Shown here in pieces: positions 42,316 through 52,252 of a stretch of 55,998 nt of DNA. Each line of letters begins with the position of its first letter. Within the stretch, counting starts at the first letter, position 1. The DNA lies in contig JABFVL010000042.1 of assembly GCA_013362805.1 (NCBI GenBank), forward strand, positions 1 to 55,998. The letters are read 5' to 3'. The notes under the pieces were generated by a model that saw nothing but the letters and a program-made list of their open reading frames with translations, did no database searches and was not told where the DNA came from. The DNA is from Mycobacteriales bacterium. Its GTDB lineage: Bacteria > Actinomycetota > Actinomycetes > Mycobacteriales > QHCE01. A program made the position numbers and the translations under genes.

Positions 42316-44163
42316 TTGCGCCGAATTAGAAATGCTTTCGCCTTAACGTTGGCGTTGGCTTTGGCCATCCCGACCACATCGGCGCAAGCAGCACCTGCCG
42401 AAACAAATCAAGCAGCGGCGGCGCCCGCCACGGTCACTGCCGACCCGATGTCCACCTGGCAAACAAACGGCATCGTATGGACGATGGAAACCATCGACAA
42501 CGTGGTTTACATCGGCGGCAATTTCACGAAGGTTCGGCCACCCGGTGCCAAAAAGGGCGAAAACGAGGTCGATCGTAAAAATTTGGCCGCTTTTGACGCC
42601 AACACCGGCGAGCTCCTACCGTTTAGCCACAACTTCACCGCTCCGGTGTACGTATTCGATGCTGACAATGACAAGGTCGACCCTTCCTGCACCATTGACT
42701 GGGACGCCGAAACTTACACCTGTGACACTGTGTACGAGATTCGCCGTTCCCCCGACAACCAACGCATCGTTGTCGGCGGTGACTTCGTGTGGGTTGACGG
42801 CAAAGATCGCCGCAAGTTGGCCACTTTCACCGTCGCCAACGCACGGACGGCAAACGCCGGCCTAACAAGTTTTCGGGTCACCGGCACAGATCGCCGAGTT
42901 CGGTCCCTGGCTGTCACCGACAGCACCATCTACTTTGGCGGCATATTCGCGAATGTGGCCGGGCAACCGCGAAGCCAACTCGCAGCGGTGGACGCCACCA
43001 GCGGCGCATTGAAACCATGGGCGCCCAACGCGCAAGGACGCACCGCCAACGGCGGAGTACTCGCCATGGTTGTCGCACCAGATAAGAGCCGCATCATCAT
43101 TGGCGGCGAATTTGACAAGGTCGCTGGACGCAACATTCACGGGCTGGCCGCACTAGACCCCAATACGGGGGAAACCACCCGGTGGGACTCAGCGGTCATT
43201 CCCAGCGCTTCCTACGTCACCGACCTAGTGGTCGACCAAGACACGGTCTATGGCGGCGCCGACGGCCGCGCCACCTTCGACGGACGATTCGCCGCTGATC
43301 CTTACACCGGGAAAATGCGCTGGGTCGATAACTGCGCGGGCGCGACATGGTCAGTGGCGATCCTGCGCGACGTGCTCTACTCCGGATCACACGCCCACAA
43401 CTGCTCATCCACCCCGGGTGGTTTCCCGGAAACTAATTACGGGCAAGAAAATCCACAGTGGTATCGCCTGCTAGCTCAAAAAGCGCGTGAACCCGAAACC
43501 GAGATTTTGCACTGGTTCCCGAACACTAATGGCGGTGACTTCTCAGTGCCCGCCACGCATACTCCAGCTCGGCTAGGGCCCCGCTGCATGGTCGTTGTCG
43601 GGGATCAGTTGTGGGTCGGTGGTCAATTCACCACTGTCAACAACAAGCAGCAGCAAAGTCTGACCCGATTCACCTTCGGTGCGGACACCGGCGCCCCCAC
43701 GGCTCCGAGCGAGGTCAAAGCTGAAGTGCTGTCGGCGGCCCAGCGCAATGCCGCACCCAGCAGCCCGGCTCCCTCCCCGTCCCCAGAGATCACCCCTTCG
43801 CCACAACCCACTCCATCCCAGAGCCCAAGCCCACGCCCCAGTCCGAGCGCAGAACCGAGCCCGACTCCGAGCCCGTCCGGCTCGAGCTCGCCAAGGATAG
43901 TTCCTCAGGCATACACCGAGACGACAGCAACTGGACGAGTTCGAATCAAATGGACGAGCTCATATGACCTAGATGACGCGGTGATCACCTATCGCATTTA
44001 CCGAAACGGTGAACACGTAGGCACCGTTGAGCGCACAGAAAAGCCGTGGGCGCCTGGCTCGGTTGAGTGGATTGATGAAGCCGCCCCATCGGGGGCGACC
44101 TACACGGTGAGCGCTTCCGATCCAGACGGCAACACGAGCAAACGGATCACAGCAACCACATAA
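42316..44163 (+). CDS. Secreted β-propeller protein with P/S-rich linker and FN3-like end
   Basis: The 615-residue protein has a signal peptide (LTLALALAIPTTSAQAA) and a propeller at about 45-455 made of repeats with the pattern V..IGG.F..V.G..R..LA..D..TG.L..W (VVYIGGNFTKV, IIIGGEFDKVAG, LWVGGQFTTVNN). A Ser/Pro linker follows at about 475-530. The C-terminal domain of about 85 residues (RIKWTSSYDLDDAVITYRIYRNGEHV) looks like fibronectin type III. TTG start with AAGGAG at 42303-42308, spacing 7. No sorting signal is seen. Such delta-60-type proteins are common in actinobacteria, with adhesion or carbohydrate contact suspected but rarely tested. It follows the glycan operon and may bind its product. 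Confidence 0.85.
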   Translation: MRRIRNAFALTLALALAIPTTSAQAAPAETNQAAAAPATVTADPMSTWQTNGIVWTMETIDNVVYIGGNFTKVRPPGAKKGENEVDRKNLAAFDANTGELLPFSHNFTAPVYVFDADNDKVDPSCTIDWDAETYTCDTVYEIRRSPDNQRIVVGGDFVWVDGKDRRKLATFTVANARTANAGLTSFRVTGTDRRVRSLAVTDSTIYFGGIFANVAGQPRSQLAAVDATSGALKPWAPNAQGRTANGGVLAMVVAPDKSRIIIGGEFDKVAGRNIHGLAALDPNTGETTRWDSAVIPSASYVTDLVVDQDTVYGGADGRATFDGRFAADPYTGKMRWVDNCAGATWSVAILRDVLYSGSHAHNCSSTPGGFPETNYGQENPQWYRLLAQKAREPETEILHWFPNTNGGDFSVPATHTPARLGPRCMVVVGDQLWVGGQFTTVNNKQQQSLTRFTFGADTGAPTAPSEVKAEVLSAAQRNAAPSSPAPSPSPEITPSPQPTPSQSPSPRPSPSAEPSPTPSPSGSSSPRIVPQAYTETTATGRVRIKWTSSYDLDDAVITYRIYRNGEHVGTVERTEKPWAPGSVEWIDEAAPSGATYTVSASDPDGNTSKRITATT

Positions 44164-44175
44164 GACCTGTTTTGT

Positions 44176-44217
44176 GGGCCGCTGCTTTTTCCAGAAGGCG
44201 GCGGCCCTAGCTTTGTT
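44176..44217 (+). terminator. Terminator between the propeller gene and the convergent orphan
   Basis: GGGCCGCTGC (44176-44185) pairs with GCGGCGGCCC (44198-44207), one T·G pair, around a 12-base T-rich loop. A T-rich but broken tail (TAGCTTTGTT) follows. The orphan gene's stop codon lies at the right foot of the hairpin. Confidence 0.6.
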
Positions 44218-47200
44218 GATATCGCCGAATAAGACTCTGTCGGTAGTCAGCTTGATGTGTCGTTATTGCCGTATGCAGCGGTCGATCGAGATCGTTAGCG
44301 CCACGCAACTCTTGTCGCACCGCTCGTGCGGCGCCTTTCAGTGAGCGCCGCCGACGTTTGTTGTCGCCCACAAGTGAGTGGCCGCCGCGCACTCGTGCGA
44401 CATCTTGTAAAGCGAGCCCTGGCAAACTAGCTCCGTCCGCTCGAGGCGAGAGAAGCTCGCACATCTTGTCGGGATCGATAATACGTTTCTCGGGCTCATT
44501 TGGATGTGGCTTCACGCCTCCGAGCGCCGCGGCGGCGGCCCACACTTGCGCGCGCACGTTGCCCTCTTGATCTAGATCTAGTGGGGTTCTCACGAAAGAG
44601 TGCACTTTGGAAAGCAGTCCTTGCCCGCCATTTTTACTCGCGGGCACGTGGACGAACAAGGTATCGAGTTCAACTAAGCGCTCCGCGAGTCGCATGGCTT
44701 GATCATTGAGCACCGTCGGTGGTCCCCACTGAGCCTTCGGGCTTTCATCTCTAGGCCATTGGCTGGCGGGGCTAAAAATGAACTCCACCTTCGAGAGCGG
44801 TTCGGGCAAAAACTCACGCATCGCCTGGTAGCAAAGCTCCGCTTTGGCCAGGGTTTTGGTGTCCTCACTGATTTTTTTGGTGAGCGCGTCAGCCGCTCGC
44901 ACATCTCGTTCAGGTCGATGCTCTGCCCGCATCTCGGTCATTTCTCGGCAGCGCAAAAATATCCGTCTCAGGGTTTTGTGACTGCCGGGCCGAGCCAAGG
45001 AGTCTTCGACCGCAGCGGCGATGCGTTCATTGGCTTCAGCCGCCGTGCGACGTTCATTTTTTGGTTCGGATACTCGCCAGCTCGGCACCGCATAGTTGAT
45101 GAAATCCGCCCATTGGTCCAAGTAAATGCGATCTTCTCCACCACGAACATCGGCGGCGAGCTGCTCAAAAAAGTCGATACCCGAGTTGATGTGTTCGGCG
45201 AATTGCGCGGGATCTTCCACTCTCGGGGCGCCGGTGGCATCGTCGGGTTTCGGCGGCATCGATTGCAGAATCGCTTTCACAATCAACGGCGCGGCCCAAG
45301 ACGCTACAACGGTACCTTTCAAACGTGCCAAGGCGGCAGCCAAACGCTGTTCGCTTTGTGGGGGCCATTCCACCAATTTCGCGGCACCCTTCACGCGTCG
45401 GCTTTTGCGCGCTCGTTCCTTGGGCAGATTCCAGGTGGACAAGAACACGATGGGCTCCAGTTCCGGATCCCGCTCTCGAAGATGACGCAACAGCGCGTCA
45501 GAATCCGCACGATTCCGGGCCAGTTCCGCGAGATCAGGCGTTTCCGGTTTCACCAGCCCCAAGAGATGTTCGTGAAGTTTGCGCCGGTCGCCACCAAACG
45601 CATCCAGTTGTTTGAGTACATACCGACGTTCATTGATATCGCCAATGTCCGGTATCGCCACGGGTTGACGGCTGGAGTCTCTTCGGCCTTGGCTGATCAG
45701 CAGGCTCAAGGCATACATTTCATCGTCGATGAAGAATTCGACGAATTTCTGAGGTTTGGCCGCACGCTGCTCATGCTCATGCCAGTTGAGCTGTTCTTGC
45801 AAATCGCTCAAAGCGTCCGTTGCCTCGGTAAGCGACTCAAGCCACATGTCGACTTGTTGCTTAGCGGTTTGGGTCATTGGCGCGACCCGTGCTCGAATAT
45901 CGCGGGTCTGCCGTTGCACCGCCATCTTCTCGGCACGGGCTGTGGCCTTCGCCCGGAATCGCCCCGCGATTCTCATCCCAAAATATTGTCGGCCGTAGAC
46001 CTGCGCGGCTTCAGCCATTCGCCAGCCCACCACGCCATACGCCAACGATCGCAGGCTTTCGAAAAAGAAAAGCGGGCCCACCGATAATGTGATCATAGGT
46101 GTGGCGACAAGCGTCGCTTTAGCGAAGGGCCGCCAGTCCGGCACATATTCGATCGCTGGTCTGGGAGGAAACTCGAATGCGGTAGGGGGCCCTTCATGAT
46201 GCGCCGCTAATAGCTGTTTACCCATGGCCATGCGTAAGTCGCGGTAATACTGTGTGTCGTTTTCCCAATTCCGTTGAGCCAAGCCTTGGATATCGTCTTC
46301 GCGAGTGCGCATAAACGCCTCTTCACGCGCATGCAGAACATCGCCAGCTATCTGCCGGGACAGAAATAGTAAGAAAAACTCGGGATGTCCCCACGCGGCC
46401 GTGACCGGGGCCGTTAATGCCAAGGCCTTATATCCAGGCAAGATCGCATGACGAAAGGTTTGGGAGAACGGCCGGTGAGAACTTTTCGTTGAAGCCGCTT
46501 TGGCATGTGCGTCGGAACCTAACGGCACCATCGCATCGCATAGCGAATTGTGCTCGACCCACCTGCCCATCGCGTCGGCGAGCAACATTTGAAGTTCATC
46601 ATCATCGAGTTCGGCACGCGCTCGCTCATACAAAATCGACCAGGCCAAAACCAATTGCTCGGTGATTTCTTTATGACGGGCGAATTGAACGGCGGGCTCA
46701 TTTCTTGCGCGCACTTCTCGGATCTTCGCATTGAGGTTCGCGTTGTAATTGCCGCCTTGCCACAAGCTCGCCGCCGAACGCGCCGTCGTGAGCCCGCCAA
46801 ACATGGTGTGAATGGTTATTTCACTTTCCAAAGCGCTTTGCCGACGACGGTCGGCGCCATCACCTTCACCTTGTTCGGTAATTAATACTCGCGATCCAGC
46901 GTCCACGGATCCTCCAGTGCCGTGAACATGAAAGAAGACCGGCCGTGACGTTTTTTCACGGAGCCGGTTTGGTGCGTCGTCGGCCGCATTGCGGGCGCCT
47001 GTATTCGCGACAGCGAGAATTCGCCCAGTTTCTTTAGCCCAATGCACCAACGATGCGGCCACATATCTTGGCCCTTGGCGCATATTCGCGCTAGCGTCTT
47101 GTCCAGCTCCGGTGATGATGCCAATAAGCGGGGGAATCGCGGCGAAAACGGCGCGCGGAGCAACATACCAACCGCTGAGAGTGTCACCGGCGGGCCGCAG

Positions 47201-47911
47201 GGAACGCGGTAGCCGCGCGTTGAACCGCCCACCGAGCAACTCAACCGATTCCCGCAGTTCTGGAACGGCCGCCACGATGGCGTCCCGTCGACGTCGCCAG
47301 TCGGGCTGACCTGGCCGTATTCCCAAATCGCTTAGACCACGATCGACATAACGGCGCAAGTTTTTGGCAGCGGCTGGGTGAATCGTGTCGAGCTGCGCAT
47401 TGGCATGCGCCGCCGCGATCGTCGTGCCGAGAACGAAACCAGACGCGCTAGTGGTGAGCTGCCCGCCACTCTCAACGAACGGGGTATCGGCATCGGGGTA
47501 GCCTAATATTGGTGCAAGTCGAGTCGCGATTTCCTTGACCATGGCGAATCCGGTCGCGCGTCCTTGATCGAGCACGTTCGCGGCTCTGAACAGCGGCACG
47601 ACTTCCGGCTCGCGAGATGAATCCAACGCCCGCACGGTCGCGTCGTGCGCGTTAAACCGCACAACGAATTCATGTTCGCTTTCCCCACCAAGCAGCACAA
47701 CACAACGCGCTTCGGCATCATCGCCTATGAAACGCCAATCCGAAAACTGGACAGATTTCACACCCAAAACATGCAACATGTCGCGTTCATATCCCGGGAT
47801 TCTGACCCGTTGATCCGGTGCGAAATATTGACTTAGTCCGGCCGCGAGCGTTTCCAACTCAAGCGGGACGCGACCCCGCAACAGCGCTAATCGGGAACGC
47901 GAAAACCACAT
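44207..47911 (-). CDS. 1234-residue orphan protein, unknown
   Basis: This is the longest protein in the window and I do not recognise it. There is no signal peptide. Three hydrophobic regions stand out: about 245-270 (WYVAPRAVFAAIPPLIGIITG), about 495-525 (KALALTAPVTAAWGHPEFFLLFL) and about 590-625 (VATPMITLSVGPLFFFESL). A long charged helix or coiled coil follows at about 640-710, then a soluble C-terminal half rich in Arg/Glu. FFHVHGTGGSVDAGSRVL near residue 320 resembles a phosphate-binding glycine loop but is not a standard P-loop. ATG at 47911 has no SD. It lies between pth (divergent) and a convergent propeller gene, in the position where mfd follows pth in relatives. Opposite-strand frames up to 462 codons are shadows. 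Confidence 0.8.
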   Translation of the reverse strand: MWFSRSRLALLRGRVPLELETLAAGLSQYFAPDQRVRIPGYERDMLHVLGVKSVQFSDWRFIGDDAEARCVVLLGGESEHEFVVRFNAHDATVRALDSSREPEVVPLFRAANVLDQGRATGFAMVKEIATRLAPILGYPDADTPFVESGGQLTTSASGFVLGTTIAAAHANAQLDTIHPAAAKNLRRYVDRGLSDLGIRPGQPDWRRRRDAIVAAVPELRESVELLGGRFNARLPRSLRPAGDTLSGWYVAPRAVFAAIPPLIGIITGAGQDASANMRQGPRYVAASLVHWAKETGRILAVANTGARNAADDAPNRLREKTSRPVFFHVHGTGGSVDAGSRVLITEQGEGDGADRRRQSALESEITIHTMFGGLTTARSAASLWQGGNYNANLNAKIREVRARNEPAVQFARHKEITEQLVLAWSILYERARAELDDDELQMLLADAMGRWVEHNSLCDAMVPLGSDAHAKAASTKSSHRPFSQTFRHAILPGYKALALTAPVTAAWGHPEFFLLFLSRQIAGDVLHAREEAFMRTREDDIQGLAQRNWENDTQYYRDLRMAMGKQLLAAHHEGPPTAFEFPPRPAIEYVPDWRPFAKATLVATPMITLSVGPLFFFESLRSLAYGVVGWRMAEAAQVYGRQYFGMRIAGRFRAKATARAEKMAVQRQTRDIRARVAPMTQTAKQQVDMWLESLTEATDALSDLQEQLNWHEHEQRAAKPQKFVEFFIDDEMYALSLLISQGRRDSSRQPVAIPDIGDINERRYVLKQLDAFGGDRRKLHEHLLGLVKPETPDLAELARNRADSDALLRHLRERDPELEPIVFLSTWNLPKERARKSRRVKGAAKLVEWPPQSEQRLAAALARLKGTVVASWAAPLIVKAILQSMPPKPDDATGAPRVEDPAQFAEHINSGIDFFEQLAADVRGGEDRIYLDQWADFINYAVPSWRVSEPKNERRTAAEANERIAAAVEDSLARPGSHKTLRRIFLRCREMTEMRAEHRPERDVRAADALTKKISEDTKTLAKAELCYQAMREFLPEPLSKVEFIFSPASQWPRDESPKAQWGPPTVLNDQAMRLAERLVELDTLFVHVPASKNGGQGLLSKVHSFVRTPLDLDQEGNVRAQVWAAAAALGGVKPHPNEPEKRIIDPDKMCELLSPRADGASLPGLALQDVARVRGGHSLVGDNKRRRRSLKGAARAVRQELRGANDLDRPLHTAITTHQADYRQSLIRRYQQS

Positions 47912-48034
47912 TGATTCAGGCTAACCAACCGTTGCTAAACCGACCCATGGGATCGCCTCTAAACAAGGCCCGGCATCGCGCGAACCCGCGCAGGCTAAAG
48001 TGTCCTGCATAACGACAAAGTGGGAGGAATAACG

Positions 48035-48619
48035 GTGTCGGGCGAATTGCACCTGATCGTGGGGTTGGGTAATCCCGGGCCACAGTATGCCGGGAACCGA
48101 CACAACGTGGGCTTCATGGTGGCCGACCTGTTGGCGGAACGCGCGGGCGCCCGTTTCAAAACCCACCGAGCTGGCGCCCAAGTGGCGGAAGCGCGCGTGG
48201 GCGGCATTCCCGGTCACCGCGTCGTGGTGGCAAAACCAATGTCATTCATGAACATTTCTGGTGGCCCGACAGCGGGGCTCGCCCAGTTTTATAAAGTGCC
48301 GGTTGAAAACATCATCGTTATTCACGATGAGCTCGACATTCCTTTTGAAGCGATTCGCCTCAAGCGGGGCGGTGGCGACAACGGCCACAACGGCTTGCGA
48401 TCTATTACCAAGTCGATGGGAAGCCCTGATTATTTGCGGGTGCGGGTGGGAATTGGTCGACCACCCGGCCGACAGGACACGGCGAACTTCGTGCTCAGTG
48501 ATTTCCCGACCAGCCAACGTGACGAGGTTGGAGTGCTGGTAGAACGATCAGCCGACGCATGTGAAGCGTTGTTGTCGGCCGAACTATCCGCCGTGCAGAA
48601 CACGTATCACGCGGTATGA
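48035..48619 (+). CDS. pth: Peptidyl-tRNA hydrolase
   Basis: The 194-residue enzyme releases peptides from peptidyl-tRNA dropped off by ribosomes. It shows [22 protein letters not shown] (catalytic His in NRHNVG), [14 protein letters not shown] (substrate Asn), [10 protein letters not shown] (catalytic Asp), and [17 protein letters not shown] at 48035 is fixed by GGGAGG at 48022-48027, 7 bases upstream; an in-frame GTG at 48020 includes the SD. In relatives pth runs in the same direction as rplY; here it points the other way, converging on rplY and divergent from the orphan. Confidence 0.96.
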   Translation: MSGELHLIVGLGNPGPQYAGNRHNVGFMVADLLAERAGARFKTHRAGAQVAEARVGGIPGHRVVVAKPMSFMNISGGPTAGLAQFYKVPVENIIVIHDELDIPFEAIRLKRGGGDNGHNGLRSITKSMGSPDYLRVRVGIGRPPGRQDTANFVLSDFPTSQRDEVGVLVERSADACEALLSAELSAVQNTYHAV

Positions 48620-48694
48620 ACCAGGTTTTCGAACTCATCGTTCAACGCCAGTAGCTGCCTCTTGCCACTCGATGAGAACCCTCGCATAACGAAA

Positions 48695-48740
48695 GTTGGC
48701 CCGCCTCGATATCAAGAGGCAGGCCAACCTTAAATTTTTT
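48695..48740 (+). terminator. Bidirectional terminator between pth and rplY
   Basis: Arms at 48695-48707 and 48716-48728 form a 13-bp stem (one mismatch-type wobble) with an 8-base loop GATATCAA. On the plus strand CTTAAA then TTTTTT (48735-48740) follows; on the minus strand TTTCG follows. It lies 75 bp after pth and 4 bp after the rplY stop codon, so it may end both transcripts. Confidence 0.8.
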
Positions 48741-48744
48741 GTGC

Positions 48745-49380
48745 TTATTCAGCAGCTGGCTCGGCTTCTTCGGCCTCAGTCTCAGCGGCTTCAGGGGCGG
48801 CATTTTCTTCGCCACCGCCACCGGCTTCCATGTCTTCGGCGGTGGGAGCGGCCATGATCGCGACGACGTTGGCGTCAGCATCAGTGACTAGCGTGGAGCC
48901 CTTAGGCAGCGTGACGTCTTTCGCTGCGATGTGCTCGCCAATTGGCAGACCCTCGATGCTCACTTCAATCGACTCTGGCAGGTGAGTCGCTTCGGCTTCA
49001 ACCGACAACGTGGTGAGTTCTTGGTTGACCAGACCGCCCTTAGCGGCTTCGCCGGTGAGGATGACAGGCACGTCAACCTGTACCTTTTCGCCACGACGCA
49101 CAAGAATCAGGTCAACGTGGTCGACAGTGAGGCGCAGAGCATCGCGCTGCAGCGCTTTCGTGAGCGCCAGTTCGGTTTTGCCATCGAATTCGAGGGTCAG
49201 CAGGGTGTTGAAGCCCTGCTTGATGGCGTGGGTGTATTCGCGAGCCGGCAGTGAAATGTGCACAGGCTCGGTGCCGTGGCCGTAGAGAACGGCGGGGATT
49301 TTGCCAGCACGACGGGTACGGCGCGCGCCGCCCTTGCCGAACTCGGTGCGCGGCTCGGCGGCCAGACGGACGTCAGACAC
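48745..49380 (-). CDS. rplY: Large ribosomal subunit protein bL25 (CTC type)
   Basis: The 211-residue protein binds 5S rRNA. The N-terminal L25 domain (FGKGGARRTRRAGKIPAVLYGHG) and the C-terminal TL5/CTC β domain (EGLPIGEHIAAKDVTLPKG) are both present, followed by an acidic tail rich in Glu/Ala (GGGGEENAAPEAAETEAEE). The tail is longer than in many bacteria and usual for actinobacteria. GTG start at 49380 with AAGGAG eight bases upstream. It is separated from prs by 230 bp, in which I see no gene; a promoter could lie there. Standard neighbour of prs and pth in this phylum. Confidence 0.97.
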   Translation of the reverse strand: MSDVRLAAEPRTEFGKGGARRTRRAGKIPAVLYGHGTEPVHISLPAREYTHAIKQGFNTLLTLEFDGKTELALTKALQRDALRLTVDHVDLILVRRGEKVQVDVPVILTGEAAKGGLVNQELTTLSVEAEATHLPESIEVSIEGLPIGEHIAAKDVTLPKGSTLVTDADANVVAIMAAPTAEDMEAGGGGEENAAPEAAETEAEEAEPAAE

Positions 49381-49610
49381 GACAGAACTCCTTTTTACGT
49401 GGTGAAGAACCTTTTATGGCGGCGGTCGATGCGGGGGGCCGCCGGAAGCCGTAAGCAAGGAGTGAGACGGCGCAGTGCCAGGACGAAAGCTGACACAGCC
49501 GCGTCGATCACGGAACGGTACGAAAAGTTAGTACTGGTACTCGTTCCCTCGCCGAGGCAACCTGGCTAGCTTACCGGACGTAATGCGCCGACCTGGTCGA
49601 TGGGTGAGGG

Positions 49611-50588
49611 TCAGGAGTCGCCATTAAACAAGTCGGTGACAGACCCGTCGTCAAAGACCTCGAAGATCGCTCGGGCGATCAATGGAGCGATGGAGAGCAC
49701 GGTCAGGCCGTCGAACTGCTTATTTTCGGGGATTGGCAAGGTGTTTGTGAGAACTACTTCACTGACTTTGCTTTCGCGGAGGCGCTCGGTCGCCGGGGCG
49801 GAGAGTACGCCATGAGTGGCGGCCACGATCACGTCCGCGGCACCCTCATTGAATAGCGCTTCGGCTGCTTTACAGATCGTGCCGGCGGTGTCGATCATGT
49901 CGTCGGCGACGATACAAACTTTTCCGCGCACGTCACCCACCACGCGGTTGGCGACAACTTGGTTAGGCACATTGGGGTCGCGCGTCTTGTGAACGATAGC
50001 CAGTGGCAGGCCGCCCAGCGCGTTGGCCCAACGTTCGGCGACCTTAACTCGTCCAGCGTCAGGAGAGACGAGGGCCAAGTCTTGGCCGGAGTATTTCTTC
50101 CCGATGTAGTCGGTCAATGTGTTCATCGCGAAGAGGTGGTCAACTGGCCCGTTGAAGAAGCCCTGGATTTGGGAGGAGTGCAGGTCGACGGTCAAGATTC
50201 GGTCGGCACCCGCGGTGTGCAGTAGGTCGGCGATCAAACGGGCTGAAATGGGTTCGCGCCCACGGTGCTTTTTGTCTTGGCGCGCGTAGGGGTAAAACGG
50301 GAGTACCACGGTGATGCGTTTGGCTGATCCGCGCTTGAGCGCGTCGGTCATCAGCAGGGTTTCCATTACCCATTCGTTGACGGGGACACCCATACTTTGC
50401 ACCAGGAAAGCATCGGAACCGCGCACGGATTCTTTGAAGCGAACGTAGATCTCACCGGAGGCGAAATCGTATGCGGTGGTTTCGGTCACTTTCGTGCCGA
50501 GCGCATCGGCGATCTCTTCGGCCAGCTCGGGATATGCGCGCCCCGAGAAAAGCATAAGGTTTTTCTGATTTTCGGCCTGAATGCTCAT
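49611..50588 (-). CDS. prs: Ribose-phosphate diphosphokinase (PRPP synthetase)
   Basis: The 325-residue enzyme makes PRPP from ribose 5-phosphate and ATP for nucleotide, His, Trp and NAD synthesis. The sequence has YVRFKESVRGSDAFLVQS, PFYPYARQDKKHRGREPISA (ATP loop), TVDLHSSQIQGFF, VSPDAGRVKVAERWA and the PRPP loop VADDMIDTAGTI. The minus-strand order is glmU–prs with an 18-bp gap, so the two are probably one transcript. Length and motifs are normal for class I PRPP synthetases. Confidence 0.97.
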   Translation of the reverse strand: MSIQAENQKNLMLFSGRAYPELAEEIADALGTKVTETTAYDFASGEIYVRFKESVRGSDAFLVQSMGVPVNEWVMETLLMTDALKRGSAKRITVVLPFYPYARQDKKHRGREPISARLIADLLHTAGADRILTVDLHSSQIQGFFNGPVDHLFAMNTLTDYIGKKYSGQDLALVSPDAGRVKVAERWANALGGLPLAIVHKTRDPNVPNQVVANRVVGDVRGKVCIVADDMIDTAGTICKAAEALFNEGAADVIVAATHGVLSAPATERLRESKVSEVVLTNTLPIPENKQFDGLTVLSIAPLIARAIFEVFDDGSVTDLFNGDS

Positions 50589-50606
50589 ATCGGTGCGCCC
50601 CCGCAG

Positions 50607-52055
50607 CTATTTTTCGCCTGATATGTGTTGAGTTGCCCGCGCTGCCGCGAGTGCGGCTGCCGAGCCGGCTCGGCGCTTTTGCACCCAGCCCTCCAGGTTC
50701 CGCTGTGGCGCTCTCGCGACAGCGAGTGCACCCGGCGGCACATCTATGGTGATCACTGTTCCCGCCGCTGTATAGGCGCCGTCGCCAATCGTGACTGGAG
50801 CCACAAACATCGTGTCACTCCCGGTACGGCAATGATCACCGATTGTGGTGTGGTGTTTATCGACTCCGTCATAGTTCACAAAAACTGACGATGCCCCGAT
50901 GTTGCTATGCACGCCGATGGTGGCATCGCCCACATATGTCAAATGGGGCACCTTGGAACCTTCACCTACCGTGGCGTTCTTCACCTCAACGAAAGCGCCG
51001 GCCTTCGTGTCCTTACCAAGATCTGTTTGCGGACGCAGATAGGCAAACGGGCCAACTTCAGCGCTGGGGCCAACTCTCGCGCCCACGCAATGCGAACGCA
51101 CCACCCGAGCTTGGGCGGCAACCGTGGTGTCCACCAACGTAGAGTCAGGCCCGACAATCGCCCCTGATTCGACGCGAGTGACACCTTTGAGCTGAACCCC
51201 TGGTTCCAGGATGACGTCCGGTGCCAGCTCCACTGTTACATCGAGCCAGATTGTCGCCGGGTCGATCATGGTGACACCCGCGCGCATCCATCGTTCGTTG
51301 AGGCGATCACGCAACAGGCCCGCCAGAATCGACAGCTCCGCCCGATCGTTACAGCCCAAGGTTTCCCGATAGTCATGCGCTTGAAGCGCACCCACCGGCT
51401 CATTCGCCGCTCGCAGCAGCGCGATGACATCAGTGAGGTATTCCTGGTTTTGGGCGTTGTCTGTCGTGAGTTTACCGAGCGTCGCTTGAAGTTTTCTGGC
51501 GTCGAACGCGAACACACCCGAGTTGACTTCGTGGATGGCGCGCTGCGTGTCGTCGGCGTCGCGCTCTTCCACGATGGCGTTCAGCGCTCCGGTGGCGTCG
51601 CGCACGATGCGACCCATGCCGGTGGGGTTGGGCACGAGCGCGGTGAGCACAGTGGCGGCGTTGTCGCCGTGTTCGTCGATGAGCTGACGGAGCGTTTCAG
51701 GGGTGAGCAGCGGGGCGTCACCGTTGAGCACGACCACAGTGCCCTCGAGCGTGGGAAGCGACTGCAGCGCGGCGCGAACGGCGTCTCCTGTGCCGCGCTG
51801 TTCGGTTTGCCGCGCGGCGCTGATGGGCACCTCAAGTTCCGCCAAGTGTGCGCTGACTCGCTCCGCTTCGTGCCCGACCACCGCCACTAGGTGTTGTGGG
51901 TTTAGCTCGGCGGCGACGTGAGCCACGTGCCCGAGAAGGCTTCTGCCCGCGAGGGTGTGCAACACCTTTGGGGTAGACGATCGCATTCGGGTGCCTTGAC
52001 CCGCGGCGAGAATGATGACGGCGGCAGGGGGGTTCATTGGTGTCCGGTGCGGCAC
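50607..52055 (-). CDS. glmU: Bifunctional UDP-GlcNAc synthase GlmU
   Basis: The 482-residue enzyme acetylates glucosamine-1-phosphate and couples it to UTP, giving UDP-GlcNAc for peptidoglycan and for the glycan loci in this window. The N-terminal uridyltransferase has IILAAGQGTRMRSSTPKVLH and QRGTGDAV; NSGVFAF and DNAQNQEYLTD follow. The C-terminal left-handed β-helix has AYLRPQTDLGKDTKAG, FVEVKNATVGEGSKVPHL and FVNYDGVDKHHTTIGD. I choose GTG at 52055 because AGGAG (52062-52066) lies 6 bases upstream; ATG at 52037 and TTG at 52061 are alternatives with poor spacing. Confidence 0.97.
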   Translation of the reverse strand: MPHRTPMNPPAAVIILAAGQGTRMRSSTPKVLHTLAGRSLLGHVAHVAAELNPQHLVAVVGHEAERVSAHLAELEVPISAARQTEQRGTGDAVRAALQSLPTLEGTVVVLNGDAPLLTPETLRQLIDEHGDNAATVLTALVPNPTGMGRIVRDATGALNAIVEERDADDTQRAIHEVNSGVFAFDARKLQATLGKLTTDNAQNQEYLTDVIALLRAANEPVGALQAHDYRETLGCNDRAELSILAGLLRDRLNERWMRAGVTMIDPATIWLDVTVELAPDVILEPGVQLKGVTRVESGAIVGPDSTLVDTTVAAQARVVRSHCVGARVGPSAEVGPFAYLRPQTDLGKDTKAGAFVEVKNATVGEGSKVPHLTYVGDATIGVHSNIGASSVFVNYDGVDKHHTTIGDHCRTGSDTMFVAPVTIGDGAYTAAGTVITIDVPPGALAVARAPQRNLEGWVQKRRAGSAAALAAARATQHISGEK

Positions 52056-52252
52056 CGGCAACTCCTGACAGTCGGTTCGGCCTTGAATCGCAATGCTAAC
52101 CGGGACGTGCCAAGGGGCTCACGTTGCGGTTATCTGGGCGCGCGCGAAATGTGGCCTTAGCGGAGGGCTGAGCAGCTGAAATATTCGGCATGGATAGCCC
52201 ATCGCTCGCTTTTAACGCTGACTTTGATGGGCACCATGCCGTGAGAAAACAG

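Noticed and set aside
43741..43900. Dense short repeats (C/A/G-rich) that look like a repeat array
   Set aside because: They are codons for the Ser/Pro linker of the propeller protein, not CRISPR or a separate repeat element.
44699..46087. 462-codon plus-strand frame opposite the 1234-residue orphan
   Set aside because: The minus-strand frame is far longer and continuous. The antisense product has no signal, domain or SD that would favour it.
44207..47911. Possibility that the orphan is a patatin-like phospholipase or tubulin-like protein
   Set aside because: No GxSxG nucleophile with a patatin oxyanion loop and no N-terminal GGTG tubulin-type motif could be found. HGTGG near residue 320 is not enough.
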